A DNA stretch of 64,000 nucleotides from JAGTVG01 sp965365275 (lineage in GTDB: Bacteria; Bacteroidota; Bacteroidia; Cytophagales; Cyclobacteriaceae), in contig CBDUBA010000009.1 of NCBI GenBank assembly GCA_965365275.1, positions 1 through 64,000 on the forward strand, in the 5' to 3' direction. The notes under the pieces are model-generated. The model worked only from the letters and a program-made list of their open reading frames with translations, ran no database searches and was not told where the DNA came from. The first letter of the stretch is position 1. Each line of letters opens with the position of its first letter. Positions 44,306 through 54,115 of this stretch are shown in pieces. The position numbers were made by a program, and so were the translations under genes.

Positions 44306-45538
44306 ATGAAAAATTTAATTCATTCCACTAGGTCCATATTAACTTTAGCAGCGATAGCTGTTATTATGTTTTCATGTGGCAAAAAGGGCGGTACGCCCAC
44401 AGCTACTAATCCTGGTAAATACAGTACTGCAACCGGTCTCGAATACAATTCTGAGGAAGGTTTTCAGGTAGCTGAGTACCGGGGTCAACCAGAAGGGCCA
44501 AATCTTGTATTTATTGAAGGGGGTAGAACCGTCCTGGGAGCCTATGAAGAGGATATCCTGACATGGCGGGATAATGTTGAACGAACCGTAACCGTCGCAT
44601 CTTTCTATATGGATGAAACGGAAGTGGCAAACATCCACTGGCTCGAGTATTTGCATTATGTAAAGCTGGATTCTCCGAGGGTATCTTATGAATCTGCACT
44701 CCCTGATACTACAGTATGGGCAAGAGACCTTGCATTTAATGATCCATATCAGAATCATTATTTCCGATATCCAGGATTCAGATTTTATCCTGTTGTAGGT
44801 GTTACTTGGAGGCAGGCTATAGATTATTGTAACTGGAGAACCGCTGTTGTTAACCAGAAATTAGCTGCAGATGCAGGATTAGAAGACCTTCCAGCAGAAA
44901 CCGGAGGTCGAATTCCACTTGAGACAGGTGTCGTTCTTCCCGATTACAGACTCCCTACAGAAGCAGAATGGGAATATGCTGCACTGGCCATGATCGGGAC
45001 ACAATGGATGGATGAAAACCAGACGCATAACAGGGTATATCCATGGGATGGACATGCCTTACGTAATCCTTATGGTAAAGAAATGGGATTTTTCCTTGCC
45101 AACTTTAAAAGAGGGCGGGGTGACTATGCGGGTATTGCTGGTAAATTGAATGATGGTGCAATGATCACCGCATATATTTACGAATATCCACCAAACGATT
45201 TTGGCCTATATAATATGGCAGGTAATGTAAATGAGTGGGTACTGGATGTTTACCGTCCTTTATCATTCCAGGATGTTCAGGACTTAAATCCTGTTCGTAG
45301 AAGTCCGGCAGATAGAAATGCCACACAAAATGCGAATATTGACGACCCGGAAACATGGTACGATTACCAAGGGAAACAATCCCTCATCAGTGACCGTGCC
45401 AGAGTATACAAAGGAGGATCCTGGGCTGATATAGCCTATTGGATGGCGCCTGGTACCAGAAGATTCCTTTCAGAAGATTCTGCTACCGCAACCATCGGAT
45501 TCAGGTGCGCCATGATACGTGCTGGTTCAAATTATTAA
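44306..45538 (+). CDS. gldJ: gliding motility / T9SS lipoprotein GldJ
   Basis: I start at ATG 44306 (MKNLIHSTRSIL), six codons after an upstream TTG. The 410-residue product has a lipobox (VIMFSC) and then the FGE/sulfatase-modifying-factor fold seen in GldJ and GldK: LVFIEGGRTVLG, SFYMDETEVANIHWLEYL, YPVVGVTWRQAIDYCNWR, LPTEAEWEYAA, NEWVLDVYRP and the closing KGGSWAD to GFRCAMI. The ALPDTTVW insert and YSTATGLEYNSEEGFQ start match GldJ. The fold is structural here, not a formylglycine enzyme. It supports outer-membrane T9SS complexes. The gene stands alone with its own terminator. Confidence 0.88.
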   Translation: MKNLIHSTRSILTLAAIAVIMFSCGKKGGTPTATNPGKYSTATGLEYNSEEGFQVAEYRGQPEGPNLVFIEGGRTVLGAYEEDILTWRDNVERTVTVASFYMDETEVANIHWLEYLHYVKLDSPRVSYESALPDTTVWARDLAFNDPYQNHYFRYPGFRFYPVVGVTWRQAIDYCNWRTAVVNQKLAADAGLEDLPAETGGRIPLETGVVLPDYRLPTEAEWEYAALAMIGTQWMDENQTHNRVYPWDGHALRNPYGKEMGFFLANFKRGRGDYAGIAGKLNDGAMITAYIYEYPPNDFGLYNMAGNVNEWVLDVYRPLSFQDVQDLNPVRRSPADRNATQNANIDDPETWYDYQGKQSLISDRARVYKGGSWADIAYWMAPGTRRFLSEDSATATIGFRCAMIRAGSNY

Positions 45539-45562
45539 TTAAAATACATCATAATATGTTAG

Positions 45563-45591
45563 AGGCTGTCCTTACCAGACAGCCTTTTTTG
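45563..45591 (+). terminator. Rho-independent terminator of gldJ
   Basis: AGGCTGTC (45563-45570) pairs with GACAGCCT (45578-45585), followed by six T. It is 24 nt after the gldJ stop. Confidence 0.9.
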
Positions 45592-45840
45592 TTTAAAGAG
45601 ATTGAGATTTAGATATATCGTCTTATTTAAACCATTCATTTTAAATCAGAAAACGAATACAAACAGTTTGAGGCATTTCTGGACATAGTTCAAAAATGAA
45701 TTTCACTTTTCCAATTGGTTTTTGAGGACAAGGAAAGTATTTATTGCGAGAGTCACCTATCATAAATTCAATACGTCTTGCCGGAAAGCGCCCTGTTAAT
45801 CAATGAAATTATTATCAATAATCTGGTTTTTAATTTAGGT
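45592..45840. other. intergenic gap, nothing recognised
   Basis: The 249 bp between the gldJ terminator and comF hold no ORF of note, tRNA, repeat or promoter-like box that I can support. The two flanking genes converge on it, so no promoter is expected. Confidence 0.6.
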
Positions 45841-46515
45841 TTATCCTTTGGCCAAAGCAATAGAGGCTACTCCAGCGACATGCGCGCCGGTTTTTTCCAG
45901 CGCTTCAGAGCAGGCTGATAATGTTGCACCTGTTGTAATTACATCGTCAACAACCAATATCTTCTTTGAAACAATTGAATCAATCTTCTTTATTTGAAAT
46001 ACACCTTCAACATTTTTGATTCGTTCAATCCTTGACTTATTTGTTTGAGATGGATTGTTTTTCACCCTGCAAATAATATCAGGCGACCATATAATTCCAG
46101 TTGATTTTGATATCCCTTCAGCAAAATAATCTGCTTGATTATAACCCCTTTTTTTTAGTTTTTTCTTATGCAGAGGGACAGGCAGGATGATTTCAAATCC
46201 AGGTTTTGGTGGAATAAATTCCAATCCCATTCGGTATCCAATGAAGAACGCCAGATCCGGCTTATTATCGTATTTAATTTTTTGCAGAAGTGTCTGACCT
46301 ATCCCCTTCTTGTAATATTTGATGTATGAATAAACAAAAGAATAAAAATGTGCCCTGGACAGCATTGGTAAGAATGAAGTTGATTCATCACAGTTTCTGA
46401 ATTTAGGTAATCGGAAATCGCACCTGGTACAAATCTTATATTCTCCCCGGGTGAGACCCGAATTACACAATGCACAGGTATGGGGATACACTAAAGAAAA
46501 AAGATCCTTTATCAT
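45841..46515 (-). CDS. comF: ComF-family phosphoribosyltransferase
   Basis: I start at ATG 46515 (MIKDLFSLVYPHTC), which fits the family N-terminus and leaves a 55-bp divergent promoter gap; the ORF extends further up but would run into the divergent gene. The 224-residue protein has a zinc-type four-cysteine head (CALC then CTRC) and a PRTase domain with the PRPP loop ILVVDDVITTGATL. LPVPLHKKKLKKRGYNQA is the family signature. In competent bacteria ComF handles DNA uptake; in others the role is unclear. No other competence gene is near. Confidence 0.92.
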   Translation of the reverse strand: MIKDLFSLVYPHTCALCNSGLTRGEYKICTRCDFRLPKFRNCDESTSFLPMLSRAHFYSFVYSYIKYYKKGIGQTLLQKIKYDNKPDLAFFIGYRMGLEFIPPKPGFEIILPVPLHKKKLKKRGYNQADYFAEGISKSTGIIWSPDIICRVKNNPSQTNKSRIERIKNVEGVFQIKKIDSIVSKKILVVDDVITTGATLSACSEALEKTGAHVAGVASIALAKG

Positions 46516-46570
46516 AAAGGTCTTGAAATACTGGTTGAATAGAATATATTTGCTTGTTAACATAAATGTA

Positions 46571-46915
46571 ATGAATAAGGAAAAAGAATTCAATGATTAT
46601 CGGAGCCGGATGAATGAAAGGCTTCTTGGGACCGATGACAAGATAATAAAAAGGATTTTTAATCTGGATACGAATGCATTTCGGGATGGACATCTGAATA
46701 CAAAAACCAAGGAATTGATCGGTCTCACGACTTCCCTTGTTCTGCGTTGCGATGACTGCGTCAAATATCACCTCGGTAAGTGTCATGAGTTGAAATTCAA
46801 AACTGAAGAGATTATTGAAGCAATGTCGATATCAACATTAATAGGTGGAACCATTGTTATCCCACATTTACGAAAGGCTGTTGAATACTGGGATGAATTG
46901 AATGAGCATGTTTAA
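46571..46915 (+). CDS. AhpD/carboxymuconolactone decarboxylase-like protein
   Basis: I start at ATG 46571 (MNKEKEFNDYRSRM), because earlier in-frame starts lie in the comF coding region. The 114-residue all-helical protein has the AhpD-type active site C60-D-D-C63 with H67 (RCDDCVKYHLG). This motif belongs to small peroxidase or reductase proteins of the CMD family and not to the true decarboxylase. It diverges from comF by 55 nt and overlaps the next gene by 14 nt, so it heads a plus-strand run with the hypothetical gene and xth. Confidence 0.88.
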   Translation: MNKEKEFNDYRSRMNERLLGTDDKIIKRIFNLDTNAFRDGHLNTKTKELIGLTTSLVLRCDDCVKYHLGKCHELKFKTEEIIEAMSISTLIGGTIVIPHLRKAVEYWDELNEHV

Positions 46916-47264
46916 AAAAGATCTTGAACTATACAGGCAATGGGAACTCGTACTTGACCACCTCGAAAAGGTGGTGGGTAAGCGCCCAACAGGTTTAAAC
47001 GGCGTTCTTTTTCTAATCGGTGTTCGCGAATTAGGCAAAGGAAAAAAGGGATTTTCCAAGGAACAGAAGCAGGATTTAATACATATTGCTATATGTAAAT
47101 TGATGAGTTTATCCGGGTATTATACTCTTGAGGGACTGGATGAGGAAGGGTGGCCGCATTGGAAGCTGGTCAAGAAATTACCTCATGTCGATTTGTTAGA
47201 TCAGGAGAAATTATTAAAAATGCATATTATTGAATACTTTGATAAGGAAATAGGATGGCACTAA
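46902..47264 (+). CDS. conserved-type hypothetical protein
   Basis: The 120-residue soluble protein has no signal peptide or membrane segment. The segment GLNGVLFLIGVRELGKGKKGFSKEQKQ, then SGYYTLEGLDEEGWPHW, is of a kind I associate with small Bacteroidota proteins without a name. The start overlaps the AhpD-like gene by 14 nt (a second ATG two codons later would overlap by 8), and the end overlaps xth by 10 nt, so it is clearly translated with them. Its function is unknown. Confidence 0.8.
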   Translation: MSMFKKDLELYRQWELVLDHLEKVVGKRPTGLNGVLFLIGVRELGKGKKGFSKEQKQDLIHIAICKLMSLSGYYTLEGLDEEGWPHWKLVKKLPHVDLLDQEKLLKMHIIEYFDKEIGWH

Positions 47265-48022
47265 GAATTTACTCATATAATGTAAACGGTATCCGATCTG
47301 CTTTAAATAAAGGATTACTTCAATGGATTGAAAAATCTGATGCGGATATAATTTGTCTTCAGGAATTAAAAGCTCAGGAATCACAGGTTGATATTGCTTC
47401 CTTTGAATCCTTAGGTTATTCGGTATATCTTCATACTGCAGAAAAAAAAGGATACAGTGGGGTAGCTATTTTGTCAAGGCTTGAACCAGATCATATAGAA
47501 TACGGATGCGGTAATCCAATCTATGATCGAGAAGGTCGAATAATTCGGATGGACCTGAAAGACCGTTCTATAATGTCAGTATATATTCCATCGGGATCGA
47601 GCGGAGATGATCGACAATCCTTTAAGATGAAATTCCTGGATTTTTTCTATGATTACATTGGAAGCCTTAAAAATATGATACCCAGATTAATCATTTCAGG
47701 AGATTTTAATATTTGTCACAAGCCCATTGATATACATAATCCTGTTTCTAACAAAAATTCCTCGGGTTTTCTTCCCGAAGAAAGAGCATGGGTTACTAAG
47801 TTTTTGGATATGGGATTTACTGATACCTTCAGGTTTTTCAACAGTGAACCTCATAATTATACCTGGTGGAGTTTCAGGGCCAATGCAAGAGCAAAGAACC
47901 TGGGGTGGAGAATTGATTATCATATGACAACCGAGGTTTTAAATAATAAATTAACAGGGGCATCAATTTTTCCAGATGCCGTTCATTCTGACCACTGCCC
48001 TATCTTGTTAGAAATTGAATGA
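47255..48022 (+). CDS. xth: exodeoxyribonuclease III
   Basis: The 255-residue enzyme is a class II AP endonuclease and 3' repair exonuclease of base excision repair. Landmarks are NVNGIRSALNKG at the start, the metal-binding E in CLQELKAQ, LIISGDFNICH, and the closing HSDHCPILLEIE with the catalytic D-H. The segment TWWSFRANARAKNLGWRIDYH is typical of Xth. The length is normal. It overlaps the upstream hypothetical gene by 10 nt and is the last gene of that run. Confidence 0.96.
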   Translation: MALRIYSYNVNGIRSALNKGLLQWIEKSDADIICLQELKAQESQVDIASFESLGYSVYLHTAEKKGYSGVAILSRLEPDHIEYGCGNPIYDREGRIIRMDLKDRSIMSVYIPSGSSGDDRQSFKMKFLDFFYDYIGSLKNMIPRLIISGDFNICHKPIDIHNPVSNKNSSGFLPEERAWVTKFLDMGFTDTFRFFNSEPHNYTWWSFRANARAKNLGWRIDYHMTTEVLNNKLTGASIFPDAVHSDHCPILLEIE

Positions 48023-48030
48023 AATATCTA

Positions 48031-48038
48031 TAATTTTG
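48031..48038 (+). promoter_or_regulatory. candidate -7 box for the substrate-binding lipoprotein gene
   Basis: TAATTTTG fits TAnnTTTG and lies 34 nt before the ATG at 48073. The -33 element is weak. Confidence 0.33.
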
Positions 48039-48072
48039 TTATTGTGTTCTACTTCTTAACGTTTATCCGGAT

Positions 48073-49830
48073 ATGAAAAATTTATATTCTTTGTTTTCAG
48101 CCAGCATGTTAGTTTTGATTTTTTCATGCAGTTCCCCAGATGAAAATGAAAATTCCTCCCTGAAATTAACCAGGGCCAAGGGGGATCGCTATTATGGTGG
48201 CGTATTTCGTCTGAATGAATCTGAATATCTTAAAAATCTGTTTCCACATAATATTACTGATGCGTATTCGTATCGTATCGCCTGTCAGATATACGAAGGT
48301 CTTTTTAAGTTCGATGATGAAACACTGAAGGTAATTCCAGCTCTTGCTGAGAATTTCGATATCGACGAAAGCAGTAAAATTTACACCATCAAGTTAAAAG
48401 AGGGCGTGTTTTTCCATGACGATCCCTGTTTTACAAACGGGATTGGAAGAGAAGTCACAGCCGACGATGTGAAATACTGTTTTACAAGATTATGCACTCA
48501 AAATATTAATAACCAGTTATTTTCATCCATTTTCAAGGATGTTTTAGAGGGTGCGAACAAATATTATGAGGCAACTCGAAACGGGGCTACCCCGGATTTT
48601 GATGTAAGCGGAATAAAAGTAATTGATAAATACACTATTCAGCTGCGGCTTATAGAACCTAATTCTATTTTTATGGTTAACCTGTCGATGCCAGGATGTT
48701 TTATTTATCCCAGGGAGGCGGAAGAAAAATATGGTCTTGATATGCGTGTGAAAGCGGTTGGAACCGGACCTTTCATGCTGGCCAACCTGGATGAAGATAT
48801 CTCAATTATCCTGAAAAAAAATGAAAGGTATCATGGTTTCGATGAATATGGGAATCAACTTCCGTTTCTGGATGCACTGAGTATACAGTTTATTAAAGAT
48901 AAAAAAACTGAATTATTCGAGTTCAGGAAGAGAAACCTGGATATGATATACAGGTTACCCACTGATCACATTCTTGAGATCCTGGATGAATCCCTATCAG
49001 TGAATCAGGGTGAATACAGGGAGTATGAACTACAACGTGTGCCTGAAATGGCTACTCAATTTTTGACCTTCAACCTCAAGAATACAATTTTCAGCAATAT
49101 AAATGTTAGAAAGGCTTTCAATTATGCGATTGACAGAGAAAAGATCCTTGATTTTGTTTTGAATGGAGAGGGATTTGCTCCTGGCATAAACGGAATAACA
49201 CCCCCGGTTCTATCGGATTATGATATCGAAGACATTGATGGATATAAATTAAATGTAGATTCTGCGAGGTATTTTCTTGATAAAGCAGGATACCGTGACG
49301 GGAAAAATTTTCCAAAGATAGAATTGTTCTTAAATCCTGAAGGAGAACGTAACACCAATGTAGCAATAGAAATACAAAAACAATTAAAGGATCATTTAAA
49401 TATTAATATTGAATTGACTATTTTACCGTTTGCGCAACTGATAGAAAAAAGTTTTCAGGGTAATTTCAGTTTAATGAGGGCAGGATGGGTGGCGGATTAT
49501 CCAAGTGCTGAAAACTTTCTCTGGATATTTTATGGACAGAATGTTCCAAACAATAAAGACAGGATATCGTATCCTAATATATCCAGGTATAACAGTTCGG
49601 AGTTTGATCGGTATTTTAATGAGGCATTAAATGCAAAAAGTATTGAAGAAGCGAATGTTTTATTTAAAAAAGCCGAAAAAAGACTTATGAAGGACGCAGC
49701 AATTGTTGTTTTATGGTATGATGAAGGCTACAGGCTGATTCAATCATACGTAAAGAATTTTCCAAACAATCCAATGCAATACCGGGATTTCAGCGAGGTA
49801 TACTTTAAAATGCCCAAACAATTGAATTGA
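48073..49830 (+). CDS. ABC-type peptide-binding lipoprotein (SBP family 5)
   Basis: The 585-residue protein has a lipoprotein signal (MKNLYSLFSASMLVLIFSC) and the family 5 binding-protein fold: IYEGLFKFDDETLKVIPALAENFDI, TIKLKEGVFFHDDPCFTNG, the GTGPFML turn, NVRKAFNYAIDREKIL, and GWVADYPSAENFLW near the end. Such proteins bind di- or oligopeptides or nickel in the periplasm. No permease or ATPase gene is near, so it either works with a distant transporter or alone. The insert around 130-170 (CTQNINNQLFSSIFKDVLEGANKYYEA-type) is common in the group. Confidence 0.93.
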   Translation: MKNLYSLFSASMLVLIFSCSSPDENENSSLKLTRAKGDRYYGGVFRLNESEYLKNLFPHNITDAYSYRIACQIYEGLFKFDDETLKVIPALAENFDIDESSKIYTIKLKEGVFFHDDPCFTNGIGREVTADDVKYCFTRLCTQNINNQLFSSIFKDVLEGANKYYEATRNGATPDFDVSGIKVIDKYTIQLRLIEPNSIFMVNLSMPGCFIYPREAEEKYGLDMRVKAVGTGPFMLANLDEDISIILKKNERYHGFDEYGNQLPFLDALSIQFIKDKKTELFEFRKRNLDMIYRLPTDHILEILDESLSVNQGEYREYELQRVPEMATQFLTFNLKNTIFSNINVRKAFNYAIDREKILDFVLNGEGFAPGINGITPPVLSDYDIEDIDGYKLNVDSARYFLDKAGYRDGKNFPKIELFLNPEGERNTNVAIEIQKQLKDHLNINIELTILPFAQLIEKSFQGNFSLMRAGWVADYPSAENFLWIFYGQNVPNNKDRISYPNISRYNSSEFDRYFNEALNAKSIEEANVLFKKAEKRLMKDAAIVVLWYDEGYRLIQSYVKNFPNNPMQYRDFSEVYFKMPKQLN

Positions 49831-49975
49831 ACTATGAAATGAACATGAATTTTCTTCATTCTAAATTCACCAAAAGAATGATTAAAATCTATGCGAGGTC
49901 CTGAATGCCTTCAGTTTTCTGAACATTAAGGAATCAAAAAATTTTAAACAGATGAAATACAAATTGTAGTAAAGG

Positions 49976-52900
49976 GTGCAGGGTAATTCAATTTTCAGAA
50001 ATATACATTCATACAAGAAAAAGTACTACAAAAGCTTTTTGATCAGGAGTCTTTTGCTTTCTCTTACACTCTTGTTGACAGCTTTTCTGTTTTACAGCTT
50101 ACTGGAATACATAGGTCATTTCAATCAAATCGTAAGGGCAATATTTTTTTACTCCTATATAGTTCTCCTGGTGTATGTATTTACCCAATGGATTCTTTTA
50201 CCAGTTTTAAGGATTTTTATTGATCGATGGCAGATCAGTGACCAGGAAGCTGCCAGAAAAATCGGCAATTATTTCCCTTCTGTAAGTGATAAGCTTTTAA
50301 ATATACTTCAGTTGTATAACAAGCATCCGGAAGATCAGGGGCTCGTAAAAGCCAGTATTTCTCAGAAAACGGAAAATATTAAGGATATAAAATTTGAAAA
50401 GGCGATATCCCTGGCAGAGAACAAAAAATACCTGCGTTACCTGGCCATACCATTTTTAATTGTACTGTTTTTAAGTTTATCATTTCCAAAGGTTATTTCC
50501 GACAGCAGCACACGTATTGTTAATTACAGTAAAGAATACAAACCAGTGGCTCCCTTTAGTTTCATTTTAAAAAACAGGGACCTCATTGCTTTCAAAAACG
50601 AAGATTATGATATCCAGGTATCCCTGGAGGGTGAGACAATACCCGATAATGTTTATTTAAAGCTTGGAGAAAGACGAATAAAATTATTTTCAGCAAATCA
50701 AACGGATTTTTCCTATTCTCTAAAAAAGGTGGCCAAAAACATAGAGTTTGAATTTGAAGCTGCGGGATTCAGTTCTGAAGATTACTATTTAAGGGTTGTT
50801 AATCGTCCGAATATTAAGAATTTTAATGTGGAATTATCATATCCTGGATATTTAAAACGCAAAGACGAACAACTCAGTAATATTGGGACTTTGGAGGTTC
50901 CAGAAGGTACATATATTAAATGGCAATTTCAAACACTATTCACAGACAGCCTATCCCTTGAATTTATCAAGGACAATGAGATCTTTACAGCAAAAGGATT
51001 AGATGATCAATTATACATCGCCGAAAAACAGGCACTCAAATCCAGTACGTATGAGGTAAACCTGTATAATGAGTTTGCAGTAAATAAGGATAAGATCATG
51101 TACCAACTGGAAGTCATTCCTGATGAGTATCCTCAAATATCTGTAAAACAATACACTGATACTGTTCTGTATAATTATATGATATTAGGTGGCAATGTAT
51201 CTGATGACTATGGATTTTCCGATTTAAGACTTCATTATAAAATAATCAAGGCGGAAAATGAACAGGGTGGTGAGGAAAGCTTTTATCACAATATCAATAT
51301 TGATCCCGATAAAACATCTCAGGGTTTTTATTTTAACTGGAGCCTCGACAGTCTGTTGCTTGAAGACTCTGATCAAATTGAATATTATCTGGAGGTCAGG
51401 GACAATGATGGTATAAACGGAAGAAAATCTTCCAGGACAGGATTATATTATTTCAGGATTCCGGACAAGAAAGAAAGGGAGGAAGATTTGAAAAAATCTT
51501 CACAAAGTGCTGAAAATCAGATAGATAAGAGTATAGATATGGCCAAAGAGTTAAATGATAAAATAGAGGATGTTGAGAACAGGCTGAAAGGCAAGAAACA
51601 AATGAACTGGCAGGACCAGAAATTGCTTGAGGAGATGATCCGGGACAAGGATAAATTGGATGAAGAAATATTGAAGCTTCAGGAATTGAACCAGGCAAAT
51701 ACTATGAAGCTTGAAAAATTCAATGAATTGGATGCAGAACTTATAAAAAAGGTGGATCAACTCCAGCAATTAATGGATGATTTGCTGGATGAAGAAACGA
51801 AGAAACTTTTCGAAGAGTTGAAAAAATTGCTTGAAGAAAAGAAAGACCTAAATGAAGTAAAAAGTATTTTGGAGAGAATTGATTTCAAACAGGATAATTT
51901 TGAAAAGGAATTAGAGCGTACACTTGAATTGTTCAAACGTATGAAATTTGAGGTAGAGCTTGAAAAGACCATAGAAGAAATGGATGATCTTCAGAAAAAA
52001 CAAGAAGAATTATCGAAAGACACGGATGATCGTAAAAATGATCTGGAAAAAATACAGGAGGACCAGGAAAGTTTAAATGAGGAATTTGAAGATACCAGGA
52101 AATCCCTTGAAGAACTTATTGACCTTAATCAGGATCTTGCCTTTCCTAAGCCCATGCAAATTACAAAAGAGCAGGAGGATAAGATCAGCGATTATCAGAA
52201 AGAGGCCATAGAGCACCTGGAGAACAACAAAAGGAAGAACGCATCGAAATCCCAGCAAGACGCATCCGATCAAATGAAGGAATTATCAGAATCGATGAAA
52301 CAGATGCAAACTAGTGGGAACATGGAAATGATGATGGAAAATTACAATTCCTTAAGATTGATTGTGGATAATCTCATAAAGCTTTCCTTCAACCAGGAAG
52401 ACATCATGATGAGTTTTCGGTCAGTAAACCAGAGTGATCCCAGATTTATTAACCTTTCTCAGAGACAACTCGCTCTGAAGGATGATTCAAAAGTTATTGA
52501 AGACAGTTTGATTGCATTATCAAAAAGAGTATTTCAAATATCTTCATTTATAACCAGAGAAGTCAATGAAATGAATAAATACATGGATGAGAGCGTGGTA
52601 GCATTACGGGAAAGAAAGAAATCTCAAGCAGTTGGTAAACAACAATTTGCCATGACTTCCATGAACAATCTTGCATTGCTTCTTGATGATGTACTATCCT
52701 CCATGCAACAACAGCTTGCCATGGCCATGGGCATTCCATCTCAGGGTCAGCAGAGTGGTAAGGAGCCCAGTATGTCAGAACTTCAAAAACGACTCAATGA
52801 ACAGATCAGCGAGTTACAAAAGAGTGGAAAGCAAGGCAAAGCCTTATCTGAGGAATTGGCAAAACTAGCTGCTGGTCAGGAAGAAATACGAAGAAAATTA

Positions 52901-53275
52901 CAGGAAGAAGAGGAAAAATTAAATAGTATGGATGGTAATGGACAAAAACTTGGAGATATTGCCGGAAAAATGGAACAAACTGAGATAGACCTCGTTAATA
53001 AACGATTGACGGAACAACTGATTAACAGGCAGGAAGAAATACTGACCAGGTTACTTCAGGCAGAAGATGCCATGCGGGAACAAGAGCTGGATAATGAACG
53101 CGAAGCAGAATCTGCCAGGCAATTGGATAGACCTATACCACCGGAATTTGAAGATTATTTGAAATTAAAGGAAAAAGAGATAGAATTGCTTAGAACTGTA
53201 CCTCCAAAATTAAATCCTTACTACAAAAAGGAGGTTATGGAATATTTTAATAGATTAGAGACTTCTTTTAAATAA
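49976..53275 (+). CDS. DUF4175-type membrane protein with long coiled coil
   Basis: The 1099-residue product begins at GTG; TAA lies two codons upstream in frame, so there is no other start. Helices at about 24-46, 55-75 and 150-168 form an N-terminal membrane part. A beta-rich periplasmic region (about 180-490) follows, and then a Glu/Lys-rich coiled coil of about 250 residues (500-750), with more helices rich in Gln and Met to the end. This fits the DUF4175 family of Bacteroidota and Alphaproteobacteria, function unknown. The stop TAA shares its last A with the ATG of the next gene, so it is coupled to the anti-sigma-type protein. Confidence 0.88.
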   Translation: MQGNSIFRNIHSYKKKYYKSFLIRSLLLSLTLLLTAFLFYSLLEYIGHFNQIVRAIFFYSYIVLLVYVFTQWILLPVLRIFIDRWQISDQEAARKIGNYFPSVSDKLLNILQLYNKHPEDQGLVKASISQKTENIKDIKFEKAISLAENKKYLRYLAIPFLIVLFLSLSFPKVISDSSTRIVNYSKEYKPVAPFSFILKNRDLIAFKNEDYDIQVSLEGETIPDNVYLKLGERRIKLFSANQTDFSYSLKKVAKNIEFEFEAAGFSSEDYYLRVVNRPNIKNFNVELSYPGYLKRKDEQLSNIGTLEVPEGTYIKWQFQTLFTDSLSLEFIKDNEIFTAKGLDDQLYIAEKQALKSSTYEVNLYNEFAVNKDKIMYQLEVIPDEYPQISVKQYTDTVLYNYMILGGNVSDDYGFSDLRLHYKIIKAENEQGGEESFYHNINIDPDKTSQGFYFNWSLDSLLLEDSDQIEYYLEVRDNDGINGRKSSRTGLYYFRIPDKKEREEDLKKSSQSAENQIDKSIDMAKELNDKIEDVENRLKGKKQMNWQDQKLLEEMIRDKDKLDEEILKLQELNQANTMKLEKFNELDAELIKKVDQLQQLMDDLLDEETKKLFEELKKLLEEKKDLNEVKSILERIDFKQDNFEKELERTLELFKRMKFEVELEKTIEEMDDLQKKQEELSKDTDDRKNDLEKIQEDQESLNEEFEDTRKSLEELIDLNQDLAFPKPMQITKEQEDKISDYQKEAIEHLENNKRKNASKSQQDASDQMKELSESMKQMQTSGNMEMMMENYNSLRLIVDNLIKLSFNQEDIMMSFRSVNQSDPRFINLSQRQLALKDDSKVIEDSLIALSKRVFQISSFITREVNEMNKYMDESVVALRERKKSQAVGKQQFAMTSMNNLALLLDDVLSSMQQQLAMAMGIPSQGQQSGKEPSMSELQKRLNEQISELQKSGKQGKALSEELAKLAAGQEEIRRKLQEEEEKLNSMDGNGQKLGDIAGKMEQTEIDLVNKRLTEQLINRQEEILTRLLQAEDAMREQELDNEREAESARQLDRPIPPEFEDYLKLKEKEIELLRTVPPKLNPYYKKEVMEYFNRLETSFK

Positions 53276-53685
53276 TGAATAAAATGGATTCAATAAAGGT
53301 TCATTTTCCATCATTAGATGAAAACATAAGGATCGTCGAGAGTTTTATTGATAACGCCAAGGAAAAATTCAAACTTGATGACGACATTTATGGAAATATA
53401 ATGGTGGCTGTTACCGAATCAGTAAATAATGCCATACGACATGGAAATAAGAGTGACAAGAAGAAGAATGTACACCTTTCATTATCATTGAATGATAACC
53501 TTATACGCTTCATAATTAAGGATGAGGGTATTGGATTTGATTATCACAATCTTCCGGATCCAACAGCGCCCGAAAATATTGACAAACCCAGTGGCAGAGG
53601 CATATTTTTAATGAAACATTTATCTGATGAGGTCACTTTTAAAAATGAGGGTAGTGAGGTAGAGTTATGTTTCTATATTAATTAA
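53275..53685 (+). CDS. anti-sigma-type serine kinase / ATP-binding protein (RsbW-like)
   Basis: The 136-residue protein is a stand-alone GHKL ATPase. The N box is TESVNNAIRHGN (E48, N52), G1 is KDEGIGFDY and G2 is GRGIFLMKHL. RsbW-like proteins bind sigma factors or phosphorylate anti-sigma antagonists. No STAS antagonist or sigma gene is near. The 1-nt overlap with the DUF4175 gene and the 1-nt gap to ybeY show a shared transcript. The true partner is unknown. Confidence 0.9.
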   Translation: MNKMDSIKVHFPSLDENIRIVESFIDNAKEKFKLDDDIYGNIMVAVTESVNNAIRHGNKSDKKKNVHLSLSLNDNLIRFIIKDEGIGFDYHNLPDPTAPENIDKPSGRGIFLMKHLSDEVTFKNEGSEVELCFYIN

Positions 53686-53686
53686 A

Positions 53687-54109
53687 ATGTCCAATATCAA
53701 TTTTTTTTGCGAAGAAGTTGATTTTAATCTCCCCAATAAAACCAGCATAATCAAATGGATCAAAAAAATTATTGCCCAGGAAAGCAAAAGAGAAATAATT
53801 AACATTAATTATATATTTTGTTCTGATGAAATTTTGAGTCAGATTAACCTGGAATACCTTGCCCACAATACCCTGACTGATATCATTACCTTTAACAATT
53901 CAGACAATGATCAGCTCATTGATGCTGACATATATATAAGTATTGATCGGGTATTTGAAAATAGTCTTACCTACCATACTGATAGAATAGATGAATTACA
54001 CCGTGTTATGATTCATGGCATTTTGCATTTAATGGGTTACAAGGATTCCAGTGATAATGAAAAGAAGATTATGCAAAAAAAAGAAAATGAGTGCCTAAAT
54101 TTGCTGTGA
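53687..54109 (+). CDS. ybeY: rRNA maturation endoribonuclease YbeY
   Basis: The 140-residue protein handles 16S rRNA 3' end processing and ribosome quality control. The family motif is HGILHLMGYKD, with H110 and H114 binding zinc. The usual third ligand is His in GYDH; here it reads GYKD (D120), a form I believe is common in Bacteroidota. The N-terminal LxYLxHNTLTDIITF segment is present. It lies 1 nt after the ATPase gene, and parS-like sites separate it from mnmG. Confidence 0.94.
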   Translation: MSNINFFCEEVDFNLPNKTSIIKWIKKIIAQESKREIININYIFCSDEILSQINLEYLAHNTLTDIITFNNSDNDQLIDADIYISIDRVFENSLTYHTDRIDELHRVMIHGILHLMGYKDSSDNEKKIMQKKENECLNLL

Positions 54110-54115
54110 GTTTAG

